DNA of 33,690 nt from CAZIDL01 sp964537825 (lineage in GTDB: Bacteria > Bacteroidota > Bacteroidia > Flavobacteriales_D > CAYVSK01): NCBI GenBank assembly GCA_964537825.1, contig CAZIDL010000025.1:1-33690 (forward strand), in the 5' to 3' direction. The notes beneath the pieces were generated by a model, which was not told the DNA's origin, made no database searches, and saw nothing but the letters and a program-made list of their open reading frames with translations. Of the stretch, positions 1 through 7,792 are shown in pieces. Within the stretch, counting starts at the first letter, position 1; each line of letters opens with the position of its first letter. A program made the translations under genes and the position numbers.

Positions 1-593
1 ACCTCGATCGTCCGCATCGTGCTGTCGTTGAGATTCTCGGAGGAGATATTGACGTAGCGACTGACGCAGACGTTCTCGCAAGGGATGTGATTCTTGTTGC
101 AGATCTTCCCGTGAACGAAGCTGCGGAAGGTGAAGCCGCTCCGAAGGGAGTCCGGGTCGAGCATCTCGATGCGAAGTTTTCCGTCATCGAAGCCGCTCAG
201 ATCCCTGTTGTTGGTTAGTTCGGCCACGAAACCGAAATCGCCGGTGCTGTCCCGTTCCACGATCATGGAGAAGGGGCCGGGGTCGGTGGAATCCTGTGGG
301 TTCAGGGTCATCGTGTCCAGATGTCCGGTGCAGGCGGAGATGTTGAAGACCCCCAGGAACTCCTCTCCGTCGTAAGAACCTTTCTTCCCTTCACTCCAGA
401 TCACCTGCTCGCTCGGCTTTTCGGGATATTCGCAGGAAGCACTGTCCGCCTTCAGGGCACCGGGATCGTAATTGAGAGCATCCGGGTCCGTGCAGCCTTT
501 CACGTTCTTTTCTTCCTCCCGGCAGGCAGTAAAGAGCACAGTAAAAGCTGCAACAAGGAAGAAGAGGAATGGTTTGTTGACGGAGGCACGCAT
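1..593 (-). CDS. Putative lipoprotein, partial (C-terminus off left edge)
   Basis: The frame is open from an ATG at 593-591 to the window edge, so only the first ~197 residues are visible. The N-terminus is a lipoprotein signal: a basic start, a hydrophobic run and the lipobox FTAC with the lipidated Cys at residue 24, followed by acidic residues. Just after it comes GCTDPDALNYDPGALKAD and a Cys at about residue 53. This matches the GCTDPxAxNYxPxAxxDDGSC motif common in secreted Bacteroidota proteins, whose function is unclear. The remainder has several Cys residues and resembles no family I can name. It was probably exported to the outer or inner membrane. A near-consensus -7 element lies just upstream. 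It shares the strand of the oxidoreductase gene, with 53 nt between them. Confidence 0.75.
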   Translation of the reverse strand, partial: MRASVNKPFLFFLVAAFTVLFTACREEEKNVKGCTDPDALNYDPGALKADSASCEYPEKPSEQVIWSEGKKGSYDGEEFLGVFNISACTGHLDTMTLNPQDSTDPGPFSMIVERDSTGDFGFVAELTNNRDLSGFDDGKLRIEMLDPDSLRSGFTFRSFVHGKICNKNHIPCENVCVSRYVNISSENLNDSTMRTIE

Positions 594-598
594 CTTTT

Positions 599-606
599 CG
601 AAGATA
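599..606 (-). promoter_or_regulatory. Possible -7 element, TATCTTCG
   Basis: Read on the minus strand this is TATCTTCG, one mismatch from the Bacteroidota -7 consensus TAnnTTTG. It ends only 5 nt before the lipoprotein ATG at 593, so the transcript would be nearly or fully leaderless. No convincing -33 TTG at the usual distance was found, so this is tentative. Confidence 0.35.
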
Positions 607-646
607 AGATTTTTTCGTGCTGTTCTGATCTTGCCCAACAGGGTGG

Positions 647-2776
647 TCAAGTTGAACGATCCCCGGAATAGGGATCCGATACTGCTCGTTCCAATTCGAA
701 GGTGGCCCAGCTGCTGTTCAGGATCTGGTCGAAAGCGATGGGGGGTCCTCCGCTTTTCAGGCTTTTGCTCCAGCGCTGGAGTTCTTCGCTATGCCCTTTA
801 TCCTGAGCCTTTCGGCGCTTTTTCTCCTTCGTGCCGAGAATGCGGAGTTCCCGGAAATCCGTGAGAACGAAGCTGCGCCCGTGCTGATCCACTTCGATCC
901 GCTCCTTAGGGAGCTCCGGAGATCCGGTTGAACTGTAGCTAAGGGAAGCGATGCTCCCGTCCTTACAGCGAATGCTTGCAACCACCGTATCAGGGGGCTT
1001 TTCGGGGTCCGGCAGTGCTTTTCCTGATACCTCCGTAATGGGGGTTCCCGCAATGGCGGCGACCAGGTCCACGAAGTGACAAAGCTCTCCCACGATACGT
1101 CCTCCTCCACGCTCCGGATCGTGGACCCAGTGGTCCGCAGGAAGTTCCCCGGCATTCACCTGGATCCGTATGGTTTTGGGCGCTGCCGGATCCAGTTCCT
1201 GACGAAGTTCAGCGAAGAGGGGGGCAAAGCGTCGGTTGAAACCGACCATCAGGGTTCCGCTGCTTTGTTCATAGGCATCCTGGATGCCTTTCAATTCTTC
1301 CTCTTTTAAGCAGAGCGGTTTTTCGACGAAGACGTGTTTGTTCGAGCGGAGCCCGCTTTCCACCAAAGGGCCGTGCGAATCGTGGCGGGTCGTGATCAGA
1401 ACCGCGTCCAGCTCATGATCGTCCATTACGGCCTGGGGATCGCTCGACCAGCGTGCTGCACCGTATTTCTCTCCCAGGTAGCGGGCCATCGAGCCATCCC
1501 GCGTAGCGATGTGGATGAGCTGGAGCTCTTGCGGAAGGACAGGAAAAAAGATGCTCCGGGCAAAGTTCCCGCCCCCGATCGCTCCGATACGAGGAAGATC
1601 CTCCTTCGGAACGCTGCTACGGGGTGCGCGATGGGTCCGCTTGGGAGCTTCTCGCTCTTGAGTATATTCAAGAAGGATCCCCAAGGTGAGCTCATCGCCG
1701 GAAAGGATCCGGTCGTAGGCTTCTTTGGCCGCATCCAAGGAATAGCGATGGGTGATCAGGTCCCTTAGCCCGAGTTTCTTGCTTTCCAGCAGATCGAGAA
1801 CGGCTTCCATGTTGCGGTTCTCGGTCCAGCGCACCTCCCCGATCGGATAGTCCCTTCCTTTTTCTTCGTAAGAAGGGTCGTGACGGCCAGGCCCATAGGA
1901 CTTTGACATCCGGAGCTCCAGTTCTTTCTGATAGTAGTGCTTCCGCTGGAAGCCGCTAGCAGCATCCCCTACCATTACGACCTTTCCGCCCGGTCGTGCA
2001 CAGCGTCCTGCCAATTCCACGGGGTCGGTGGAGGAGGTGGCCGCTGTGATAAGGACCGCGTCCACACCCCTTCCTTCGCTCAGCTGTTCGATCCGTTCCT
2101 CAAGGCCTTCCTGATCGCGCTCGAAGCTATGGTCCACTCCGTGTTCCCGTAAAAAGGCCACGCGTTCGGGGTCCCGGTCCACCAGGATCGGTCTCATCCC
2201 GCCAGCTTGCAGGAGCTTTCCTGTAATGGCACCGATCAGTCCGCCTCCTATGACCAAGGCGTTCGAGCCGATGCTGAGCTCTGCTCTCCGGAGCCCTTGC
2301 ATGGCGATGGCGGCAACGGTTGTGAACGCGGCGGCTCTAGGGTCCACTCCCTCCGGCACTTTGCTGCAAAGCATTCGGGGCACGCATACCCATTCGGCGT
2401 GATCAGCCTTTTGGCCCGCACATGCCACCAGATCTCCCGGCCGGATCCCTTGAACCGACGAGCCCACTTCCACCACCTCTCCGCAGCAACTATAACCCAA
2501 TGAGGAAGGGGCCTGAAGTCGGTCCTTCACGATGCGGTAGGTCTGGCTGACACCTTTCTCCCTGGCCGTTCGGATGACTTTTTTCACTTCCTCCTGCCGA
2601 GCTTGTGCCTTGGCCCAGTACCCTTTCCGTGCATCGCGAACGGTCTTGCCTTCGGTCCCCGGACTGATCACGGAAAAGCGGTTCCGCACGAGGACCTCCT
2701 GCGGTCCCGGTTTGGGCTCAGGAACCTCCATGAGACGCATCTGCCCTTTTTCAAGATCCTGTACCAGCTTCCGCAT
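647..2776 (-). CDS. Two-domain oxidoreductase: MDR alcohol dehydrogenase fused to Gfo/Idh/MocA
   Basis: This 709-residue fusion joins two NAD(P)-dependent units. Residues 1-370 are a medium-chain dehydrogenase, with GYSCCGEVVEVG at about 94-105 and the Rossmann loop GGGLIG at 177-182. The usual Cys/His zinc ligands are not apparent. Residues about 395-709 are a Gfo/Idh/MocA oxidoreductase, with the nucleotide loop GGGNFA at 401-406, the EKP signature at 485-487 and the GGRIVGELCHFVD segment at 558-570. From memory, such bi-domain oxidoreductases recur in polysaccharide loci, often beside a separate Gfo/Idh protein as here. The substrate is unknown; a sugar or nucleotide sugar is my inference. 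The start overlaps the upstream oxidoreductase gene by 26 nt, which implies co-translation. It is the last cytoplasmic gene of the minus-strand glycan block. Confidence 0.9.
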   Translation of the reverse strand: MRKLVQDLEKGQMRLMEVPEPKPGPQEVLVRNRFSVISPGTEGKTVRDARKGYWAKAQARQEEVKKVIRTAREKGVSQTYRIVKDRLQAPSSLGYSCCGEVVEVGSSVQGIRPGDLVACAGQKADHAEWVCVPRMLCSKVPEGVDPRAAAFTTVAAIAMQGLRRAELSIGSNALVIGGGLIGAITGKLLQAGGMRPILVDRDPERVAFLREHGVDHSFERDQEGLEERIEQLSEGRGVDAVLITAATSSTDPVELAGRCARPGGKVVMVGDAASGFQRKHYYQKELELRMSKSYGPGRHDPSYEEKGRDYPIGEVRWTENRNMEAVLDLLESKKLGLRDLITHRYSLDAAKEAYDRILSGDELTLGILLEYTQEREAPKRTHRAPRSSVPKEDLPRIGAIGGGNFARSIFFPVLPQELQLIHIATRDGSMARYLGEKYGAARWSSDPQAVMDDHELDAVLITTRHDSHGPLVESGLRSNKHVFVEKPLCLKEEELKGIQDAYEQSSGTLMVGFNRRFAPLFAELRQELDPAAPKTIRIQVNAGELPADHWVHDPERGGGRIVGELCHFVDLVAAIAGTPITEVSGKALPDPEKPPDTVVASIRCKDGSIASLSYSSTGSPELPKERIEVDQHGRSFVLTDFRELRILGTKEKKRRKAQDKGHSEELQRWSKSLKSGGPPIAFDQILNSSWATFELERAVSDPYSGDRST

Positions 2777-4247
2777 GCTTGCTAAGATCGGGCTTTTCCT
2801 CGGGTGGGCGAAGGTCGAGGGGTTCGGACCCGCCGCCTTTTCGGAGCAGGACGATGAAGCTGTTCTGGATCCGTGTCACTTTCAATAGATCCGTTGCCGG
2901 ATAGGGCGTGCTTCTTCCCTGGAGGATCCTTTCGAGGTGATCCGCGTTCATCCGTTCATGTCCTTTATCCCTTCGGATCCGTCTATAACCTATCCATTTT
3001 CCGCGATGCCAGCGTTTGACTCGGAGGGTGTCCTCCAGGATGATCTCTTGTTCCTTTCCCTGAACGTGTACTTGCTCCTGAACTCCATACGTGGGATCCC
3101 CCAGGTCCGTGGCCGTAAAATGGACCATGCTCCCGTCCCTGAAATGCAAAGCATAAAAGGAACGGTCCGGATCCGTATTCGGGCCGGCTGCGACGCTGGC
3201 CTGGACGGGTTCCGATGGGATCCAGAAAAGGGCCAGGTCGATCCAATGGCAGAGGTTGCCCGCGATGCGCGTTCCCTGTCCTTCGGCAAAGTACCAATGG
3301 TCCGGGCCGATCGGGGCTTCGTGGATGCGCATATCGATCATCACGGGCTCTCCGCTTTCGTGAAGCCATTCACGGATCCACCGGTTCATGGGCGCATAAC
3401 GGCGGTGAAAAGCGATGAAGACCCGTTCGGGATCGAAGACTTGCCATAAGTTCCGTAGGTCCCTTTCCGTGATGCAGGGAGGTTTTTCGATGATGACCCG
3501 GCTTTTGGGGAAATGCTCCAAAAAGTCGAGGGCCTGTGCTGTGTGCCAGCTGTGATAACTGGCGATATAAGCCATTTTCGGGCGTTCGGGTGCATCATCG
3601 GCTTCCAGTGCGCAGGAAAGGTCGTTGCTGCGTTGCCGAGCGTTCCGTAGTTCAGGAAGGTCCAGTACCGAACGATCGACGTCCACAGCAGCACACAGAT
3701 CGGTCTTTTTCAGGTAAAGGGGAAGGACCTCGCTCAGCATGTAGCTTCCGCAACCTACGGCATAAAGGTCGAGCGTCTTTTTTGGCTCCTTGCTTTCCCC
3801 TTGGAGGTACAAGGGCTGAAAAGAAGGAGCGGAATTTCCTCCTTCCCAGCCTTTGGGAACGTGCCCAAGGAAGGGATCGAGTTTTTCGATAGGGGCAAGG
3901 TCCTTTCGGGCAGGTTCTTTTTCCCAGCAGGCTCCGGGGAGAAAATAATACAGCTCCTGATCGGCATTGTGTTGCAAACCCCCGTAATAGAGTCCGCTCG
4001 TCTTTTCACGTACGATAATGCAGACCGGCTTATTTCCCAGTGCTTTTTTTCGCTGTCTTGCTCGATATTTCCGCCAGGTCCTTACGGGGCCCTCCCTGAA
4101 AAGGAAAAAGAAGAGCTTTCGAACGGGGCTTTCGTAACGGTCTTCCTTCAGTCGAAGATCCGGGTGCCAATGGTCGATGTGGCTAATTTGCTCTTGCGGA
4201 AGAGCGATCAGGTGATCGGGACGCGAACGGTAGGAGGGGGAGCTCAT
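2751..4247 (-). CDS. Gfo/Idh/MocA family oxidoreductase with N-terminal extension
   Basis: This 498-residue protein has its dehydrogenase core in residues about 160-470: the Rossmann loop VGCGSY at 164-169, the EKP signature at 254-256, and GTRIAGNLCHWIDL at about 325-338. The core parallels the C-terminal half of the neighbouring fusion protein. Residues 1-155 form an extra region not found in ordinary Gfo/Idh enzymes. It contains a basic, aromatic stretch (PVRKLFFFLFREGPVRTWRK at 41-60) and a part rich in Gly, Tyr and Trp, and I recognise no fold in it. The gene begins 2 nt after the upstream glycosyltransferase stop and overlaps the downstream gene by 26 nt, so it sits in the operon. It probably acts on a sugar together with the fusion protein; this is inference. 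Confidence 0.87.
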   Translation of the reverse strand: MSSPSYRSRPDHLIALPQEQISHIDHWHPDLRLKEDRYESPVRKLFFFLFREGPVRTWRKYRARQRKKALGNKPVCIIVREKTSGLYYGGLQHNADQELYYFLPGACWEKEPARKDLAPIEKLDPFLGHVPKGWEGGNSAPSFQPLYLQGESKEPKKTLDLYAVGCGSYMLSEVLPLYLKKTDLCAAVDVDRSVLDLPELRNARQRSNDLSCALEADDAPERPKMAYIASYHSWHTAQALDFLEHFPKSRVIIEKPPCITERDLRNLWQVFDPERVFIAFHRRYAPMNRWIREWLHESGEPVMIDMRIHEAPIGPDHWYFAEGQGTRIAGNLCHWIDLALFWIPSEPVQASVAAGPNTDPDRSFYALHFRDGSMVHFTATDLGDPTYGVQEQVHVQGKEQEIILEDTLRVKRWHRGKWIGYRRIRRDKGHERMNADHLERILQGRSTPYPATDLLKVTRIQNSFIVLLRKGGGSEPLDLRPPEEKPDLSKHAEAGTGS

Positions 4248-4249
4248 CC

Positions 4250-5356
4250 TCAGAGGGGTTGCTCAAGGAGGGTCTTGAAGCAATGATACAAATTATCGCA
4301 GAGGCGCTCTTCGGTGAACTGCTCTTCGTAACGCTGTCGGGAACGTGCTCCGAACAGGCTTCTTTTCCGGGGGTCGGTGATCAGTTCCTCTACTCTTTCG
4401 GCTATCGAGACAGGGTCCCGGGGTAGGACGGTGAATCCGTTCCACCCGTCCGTGGTCGTGTCCGGGATCGCTCCCTGTGCAGTGGTGATGATCGAAAGGC
4501 CGTGGCCCAGTGCTTCGATCAGAGCGACGGGCAATCCTTCTGGTTCCCGGGAAGGGAGGAGGAAGAGGTGCGCCTGCTGCAGGAGCTCCTCTTTATCCTT
4601 GATGCCGAGCGGAGGATGAAAGCGTACGGGCAGCTTTTTCGACCCCACATATTCCTTGCACTTTTTTTCGAGGGAAGCTTCGAACCATTCGCCGGCCACG
4701 TCCAGATGGATCATATATCCCTTCTTCCAAAGGACCTCTGCTGCTTCTATCGTGTCCTCGACCCCCTTTCTTCGGATGAGGTTGGAGAGGAAGAGGATCC
4801 GGAAAGGGGGTGGATCAGGAGGGGAGGTCTCAGGATGCGGGATGTCCAAACCGTTGGGTATCGTGAAGATCCGCTCTTCCGAAAGGTAGGGGCGAAAGAT
4901 ATGCCGGAGGCCGTCCCCGAGAACGATCGCCCCATGGGATAGACGGAGAGTGGCCTCTGCGTAGGAACGGAGGGTCGGAGAACTCTTTTTAAGGGTGCGG
5001 TCCAATTCTCCTCCGTGCAATTGAAGCAGTATCCGTACGCCTGCTTTGTGTGCGATGCGAACGAAGCGGAGGTCTTTGATGAGACCTGCAGTGGTTTGGC
5101 TTAGGGGGATCAGAACGAGCGCGGGACGCTCATTTTTCAACGCTTTGGAAAAACGCCGGTACTGTTTCCAGAGTTGGAGGGCTTTGCTCAGTCCGATACG
5201 GCCGATCCCTTCGAGCTTGCGGTTCAGGGTGGTGTCGAAATGGCGGAGCTCGAAGTGTTCGTTAAGAGAGGAGCCCAGGATGGTCGCGGTCATCACTGAG
5301 GGGCCCATGTACGGGGGCGGCACCTTTCCGAGTATCAGGATCCGGGGTTTGGTCAT
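4250..5356 (-). CDS. GT4-family glycosyltransferase
   Basis: This is a 368-residue GT-B fold retaining glycosyltransferase. I place the start at the ATG at 5356 because the first beta strand (MTKPRILILGKVPPPYMGP) follows at once. The frame is open 132 nt further upstream, but that part is Ser/Arg-rich and reads out of frame through the polymerase gene. The acceptor-side glycine loop is near the N-terminus. In the C-terminal half are the IPNGLDIP turn, FRILFLSNLIRRKG and the EX7E signature EGLPVALIE, which includes the catalytic acidic residues of the family. It probably transfers one sugar of the polysaccharide repeat unit at the inner face of the membrane. Sugar and linkage cannot be told. 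The 5' end overlaps the 3' end of the polymerase gene by 95 nt. Confidence 0.88.
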   Translation of the reverse strand: MTKPRILILGKVPPPYMGPSVMTATILGSSLNEHFELRHFDTTLNRKLEGIGRIGLSKALQLWKQYRRFSKALKNERPALVLIPLSQTTAGLIKDLRFVRIAHKAGVRILLQLHGGELDRTLKKSSPTLRSYAEATLRLSHGAIVLGDGLRHIFRPYLSEERIFTIPNGLDIPHPETSPPDPPPFRILFLSNLIRRKGVEDTIEAAEVLWKKGYMIHLDVAGEWFEASLEKKCKEYVGSKKLPVRFHPPLGIKDKEELLQQAHLFLLPSREPEGLPVALIEALGHGLSIITTAQGAIPDTTTDGWNGFTVLPRDPVSIAERVEELITDPRKRSLFGARSRQRYEEQFTEERLCDNLYHCFKTLLEQPL

Positions 5357-6614
5357 CAGGGAGCTTTTGGGACGACTTCTTAGGAAGGACCGCGAAAGCG
5401 AAAATACTGTAGAGTATGTAAAGCATGGGTGGATACATCGTCGGTGTCGTGGTGATGGAGAAAAGCAGGATGATGATAAGAGCACCACCTAACAGAAACC
5501 GGTGCGGTCTATCGAGGTCCCGCAGTTTTTTATGGATCGAGCGTAGAATCCCGAGGTACACGATCAATCCGAAAAAGCCTGTGAAGAAAAGGATACGCAC
5601 GTAATCGTTATGAGCTCCAGCACTGATCATCTGATAGGGATAGCCTTCCCCCAGGGGATAACCGAAAAAGAGGATCCAGGGGCCTTCGCTGCTGAACTGC
5701 TCCCACATGTGTTGCCAGCGGTTCATACGTCCGTGGAGGAGTTTGCCGGTCTGTTCCTTTCCTTGAAGGACCTCGATCTCTTCCTCGACCAACGGGATCA
5801 CTTTTTCCTGCAGGAAACTCCTTCCGTAATAAAGGGTCACTGCCACGATCAGGATGCTTAGAAAGCCTACGACCCCTGGGCTCCGGTGCCTTTCGAACCA
5901 AAGAAAGAGGAGGAGAAGGGCCGAGAAAACCCCCAAAGAAGCTGCGTGGTGGATGTTCATCAGGACGGTACTGCCCATGATGATCGCAAAACTCAGCCGG
6001 AGCAGGCCTTTCTTATCCGAGCCCCTGCTCGGATCGCGGAGATGGAAATAAGCTGTTACCAGGAATCCCTGCAAGAGGTAGATCCCGTAATTCACCACGT
6101 CCCCGAAGAACCCCTGGATCCGCGTCAGACCACGGCTTTCCTCGACCCGTATGGGACTTACGAGCACTTCGAAGAGGAAGACGGCCGCGACGATGAGGGT
6201 CGAGTACAAAAAGGCCTGAAGCAGGCCGTTCAATTCGTTTTCGCTTCGGATGAAGTAGCGCAGAAAGGTGAAGATGTACAGTGGCATCGTCAGTTTAAAG
6301 AGGTATTGGAGGAACTGCATGGAGGTGGGGTCCTGAAAGAAGAGGAAGAGCAGGGAGATGGCGATCAGGACACCCCAGGCTTTGAAGAGCCCGTCCAATG
6401 CTGATCTTTTCGGGGCTGGATGCTTAATGACGGCTATGATCGTGAGGAGCGGGGTCAGGACGCCAACGATGTAAAGGGGTGAAACGAAGGGCGATATCTC
6501 TTTGAGGGTATAAAAGCCATCGATCAATGGGCGGAAGAGGACCACGAGCACGAACCAACGGAGGGTCCAGGGCAGGGAGCGAAGCCAGCGGAACCACTCG
6601 CGAAAGCTCAGCAT
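5262..6614 (-). CDS. O-antigen polymerase/ligase-type membrane protein (Wzy-like)
   Basis: This 450-residue protein has roughly ten hydrophobic segments, for example at about 18-34, 45-62, 80-94, 105-120, 135-153, 205-220, 226-240, 247-263, 341-357, 374-390 and 396-410. A large periplasmic-type loop lies at about 265-335. That loop carries GRMNRW (295-300) and is followed by AGAHNDYVR (332-340), the layout typical of O-antigen ligase/polymerase proteins (PF04932 type). It most likely joins lipid-linked repeat units in the periplasm, since it sits among glycosyltransferases with a flippase and a Wzc-like protein further along. Ligase activity cannot be excluded. The last ~32 residues after the final membrane span are polar and are read inside the next gene. 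The start overlaps the upstream GT4 gene by 7 nt. Confidence 0.82.
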   Translation of the reverse strand: MLSFREWFRWLRSLPWTLRWFVLVVLFRPLIDGFYTLKEISPFVSPLYIVGVLTPLLTIIAVIKHPAPKRSALDGLFKAWGVLIAISLLFLFFQDPTSMQFLQYLFKLTMPLYIFTFLRYFIRSENELNGLLQAFLYSTLIVAAVFLFEVLVSPIRVEESRGLTRIQGFFGDVVNYGIYLLQGFLVTAYFHLRDPSRGSDKKGLLRLSFAIIMGSTVLMNIHHAASLGVFSALLLLFLWFERHRSPGVVGFLSILIVAVTLYYGRSFLQEKVIPLVEEEIEVLQGKEQTGKLLHGRMNRWQHMWEQFSSEGPWILFFGYPLGEGYPYQMISAGAHNDYVRILFFTGFFGLIVYLGILRSIHKKLRDLDRPHRFLLGGALIIILLFSITTTPTMYPPMLYILYSIFAFAVLPKKSSQKLPDDQTPDPDTRKGAAPVHGPLSDDRDHPGLLS

Positions 6615-7792
6615 GGTGTGCAGCTTCGTTCCACAAGGTCCCGGGCGATGATCCGGTCGCTGAAGCGATCCCGGTTGACCATCATCCGTTCCTTTCGTTT
6701 TTCGCTCACTTCACCTTGAAAGGCTTTTAAAGCGGCCTCCAGTCCAGCCATGATCTCTCCTTTCCGATAAGGGATGCCGCTCTCTGTATCCTGAAGCAAG
6801 TGAGATAGGGCAGGACTTTCGGGGAGAAGCATGGGAAGTCCGCAGCCCATGCCTTGCTGGACCGTTATGGATGCAGCGGTCCATACGCCGATATCCGCGG
6901 CATTGAAAGCGCGTCGCAGTTCCTCTTTCCTCTGGAAAGGCAGGGTCATGAAGTGGTCGCTCCATTCGCTCTTCTTCATACGTTCCTTCAGGTGCTCGGA
7001 ATAAAGGGCTTCATCGCTTCCGATCAGCACATAGCGAAGGTTTGAATAACGTTCCATCGATCCCTCGAAGGCTTCGATAAGATCCTCGAGCTTTTTGGAG
7101 GGTACGATCCGTGTGGCGGTCACGAACACCGTCTCATCAGAGCCGATCCCCCATTCTTCCCTTTTTGTGCTCCGTTCTTCCTCGTCGAAATAGAAACGTT
7201 CAGGATCGAACCCTAGAGTCGTCCGGCGGATCTTGCTCTTCAGTTCCTCTTCTCGTTTTCCCCGGGTGAATTCGGATAGGATCCTTTCCGTATCGGGCGT
7301 GTAGCACCAGAGCAGGTCGCAGTTACGAGCGGCGCGATCGTAATGGGGGTCTTTGAAAAAGCGTTGGATCAGGTGCTTTTGAAAGGCCACGAGCTTTTGG
7401 TGGCGATAATTGAAGCGGTTGTTGCCGAAGAGCCCCACCAAGCGGAAAGCTCTTTTTTGAGGAGGGAGGAGGATGGGGCCGGTGAAAAGCTTCCCGATGC
7501 CAATGGCGATGACCAAAGCAGGGGCAAAACGTTCAACCGCTTTCCGCAATCCTTTCGGAATGACCACTTGGTTCAGGCCCCACCGAAAAGGTAAGCGTTC
7601 CAGTTCCACGTCCCCATCGTTACCGGTCCCCGGCTGATAGGAAGGAAGTCCTTTTTTAAGCCCTCGAGGAGGGATATGAGGGGTTGTAAGGACGCGGACC
7701 TCATGGCCTTCAGCGGCGAGCCCCCGTGCCAATTGGACTTCCACGTAACCCATCTCAGGGAGGTAATGGGCGGTGACGACGGCGATCCTCAT
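6608..7792 (-). CDS. GT4-like glycosyltransferase lacking a normal EX7E motif
   Basis: This 394-residue protein has the layout of a GT-B transferase. It begins MRIAVVTAHYLPEMGYVEVQLARG, the usual N-terminal strand and glycine-containing loop. The C-terminal domain has VTATRIVPSKKLEDLIEAF and GSDEALYSEHLKERM. Where GT4 enzymes carry EX7E followed by AMAxGLP, it reads WTAASITVQQGMGCGLP, so the usual second Glu is Gln and the first is also absent. It may use a divergent active site or be weakly active; this is inference. Its start overlaps the upstream GT4 stop by 4 nt (ATGA type) and its end overlaps the polymerase start by 7 nt, so it is translationally coupled in the glycan operon. Confidence 0.82.
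   Translation of the reverse strand: MRIAVVTAHYLPEMGYVEVQLARGLAAEGHEVRVLTTPHIPPRGLKKGLPSYQPGTGNDGDVELERLPFRWGLNQVVIPKGLRKAVERFAPALVIAIGIGKLFTGPILLPPQKRAFRLVGLFGNNRFNYRHQKLVAFQKHLIQRFFKDPHYDRAARNCDLLWCYTPDTERILSEFTRGKREEELKSKIRRTTLGFDPERFYFDEEERSTKREEWGIGSDETVFVTATRIVPSKKLEDLIEAFEGSMERYSNLRYVLIGSDEALYSEHLKERMKKSEWSDHFMTLPFQRKEELRRAFNAADIGVWTAASITVQQGMGCGLPMLLPESPALSHLLQDTESGIPYRKGEIMAGLEAALKAFQGEVSEKRKERMMVNRDRFSDRIIARDLVERSCTPC

Noticed and set aside
5357..5488. Upstream extension of the GT4 gene to an ATG at 5488
   Set aside because: The extra 44 codons are Ser/Arg-rich and fall inside the polymerase frame. The conserved first strand begins right at the ATG at 5356.
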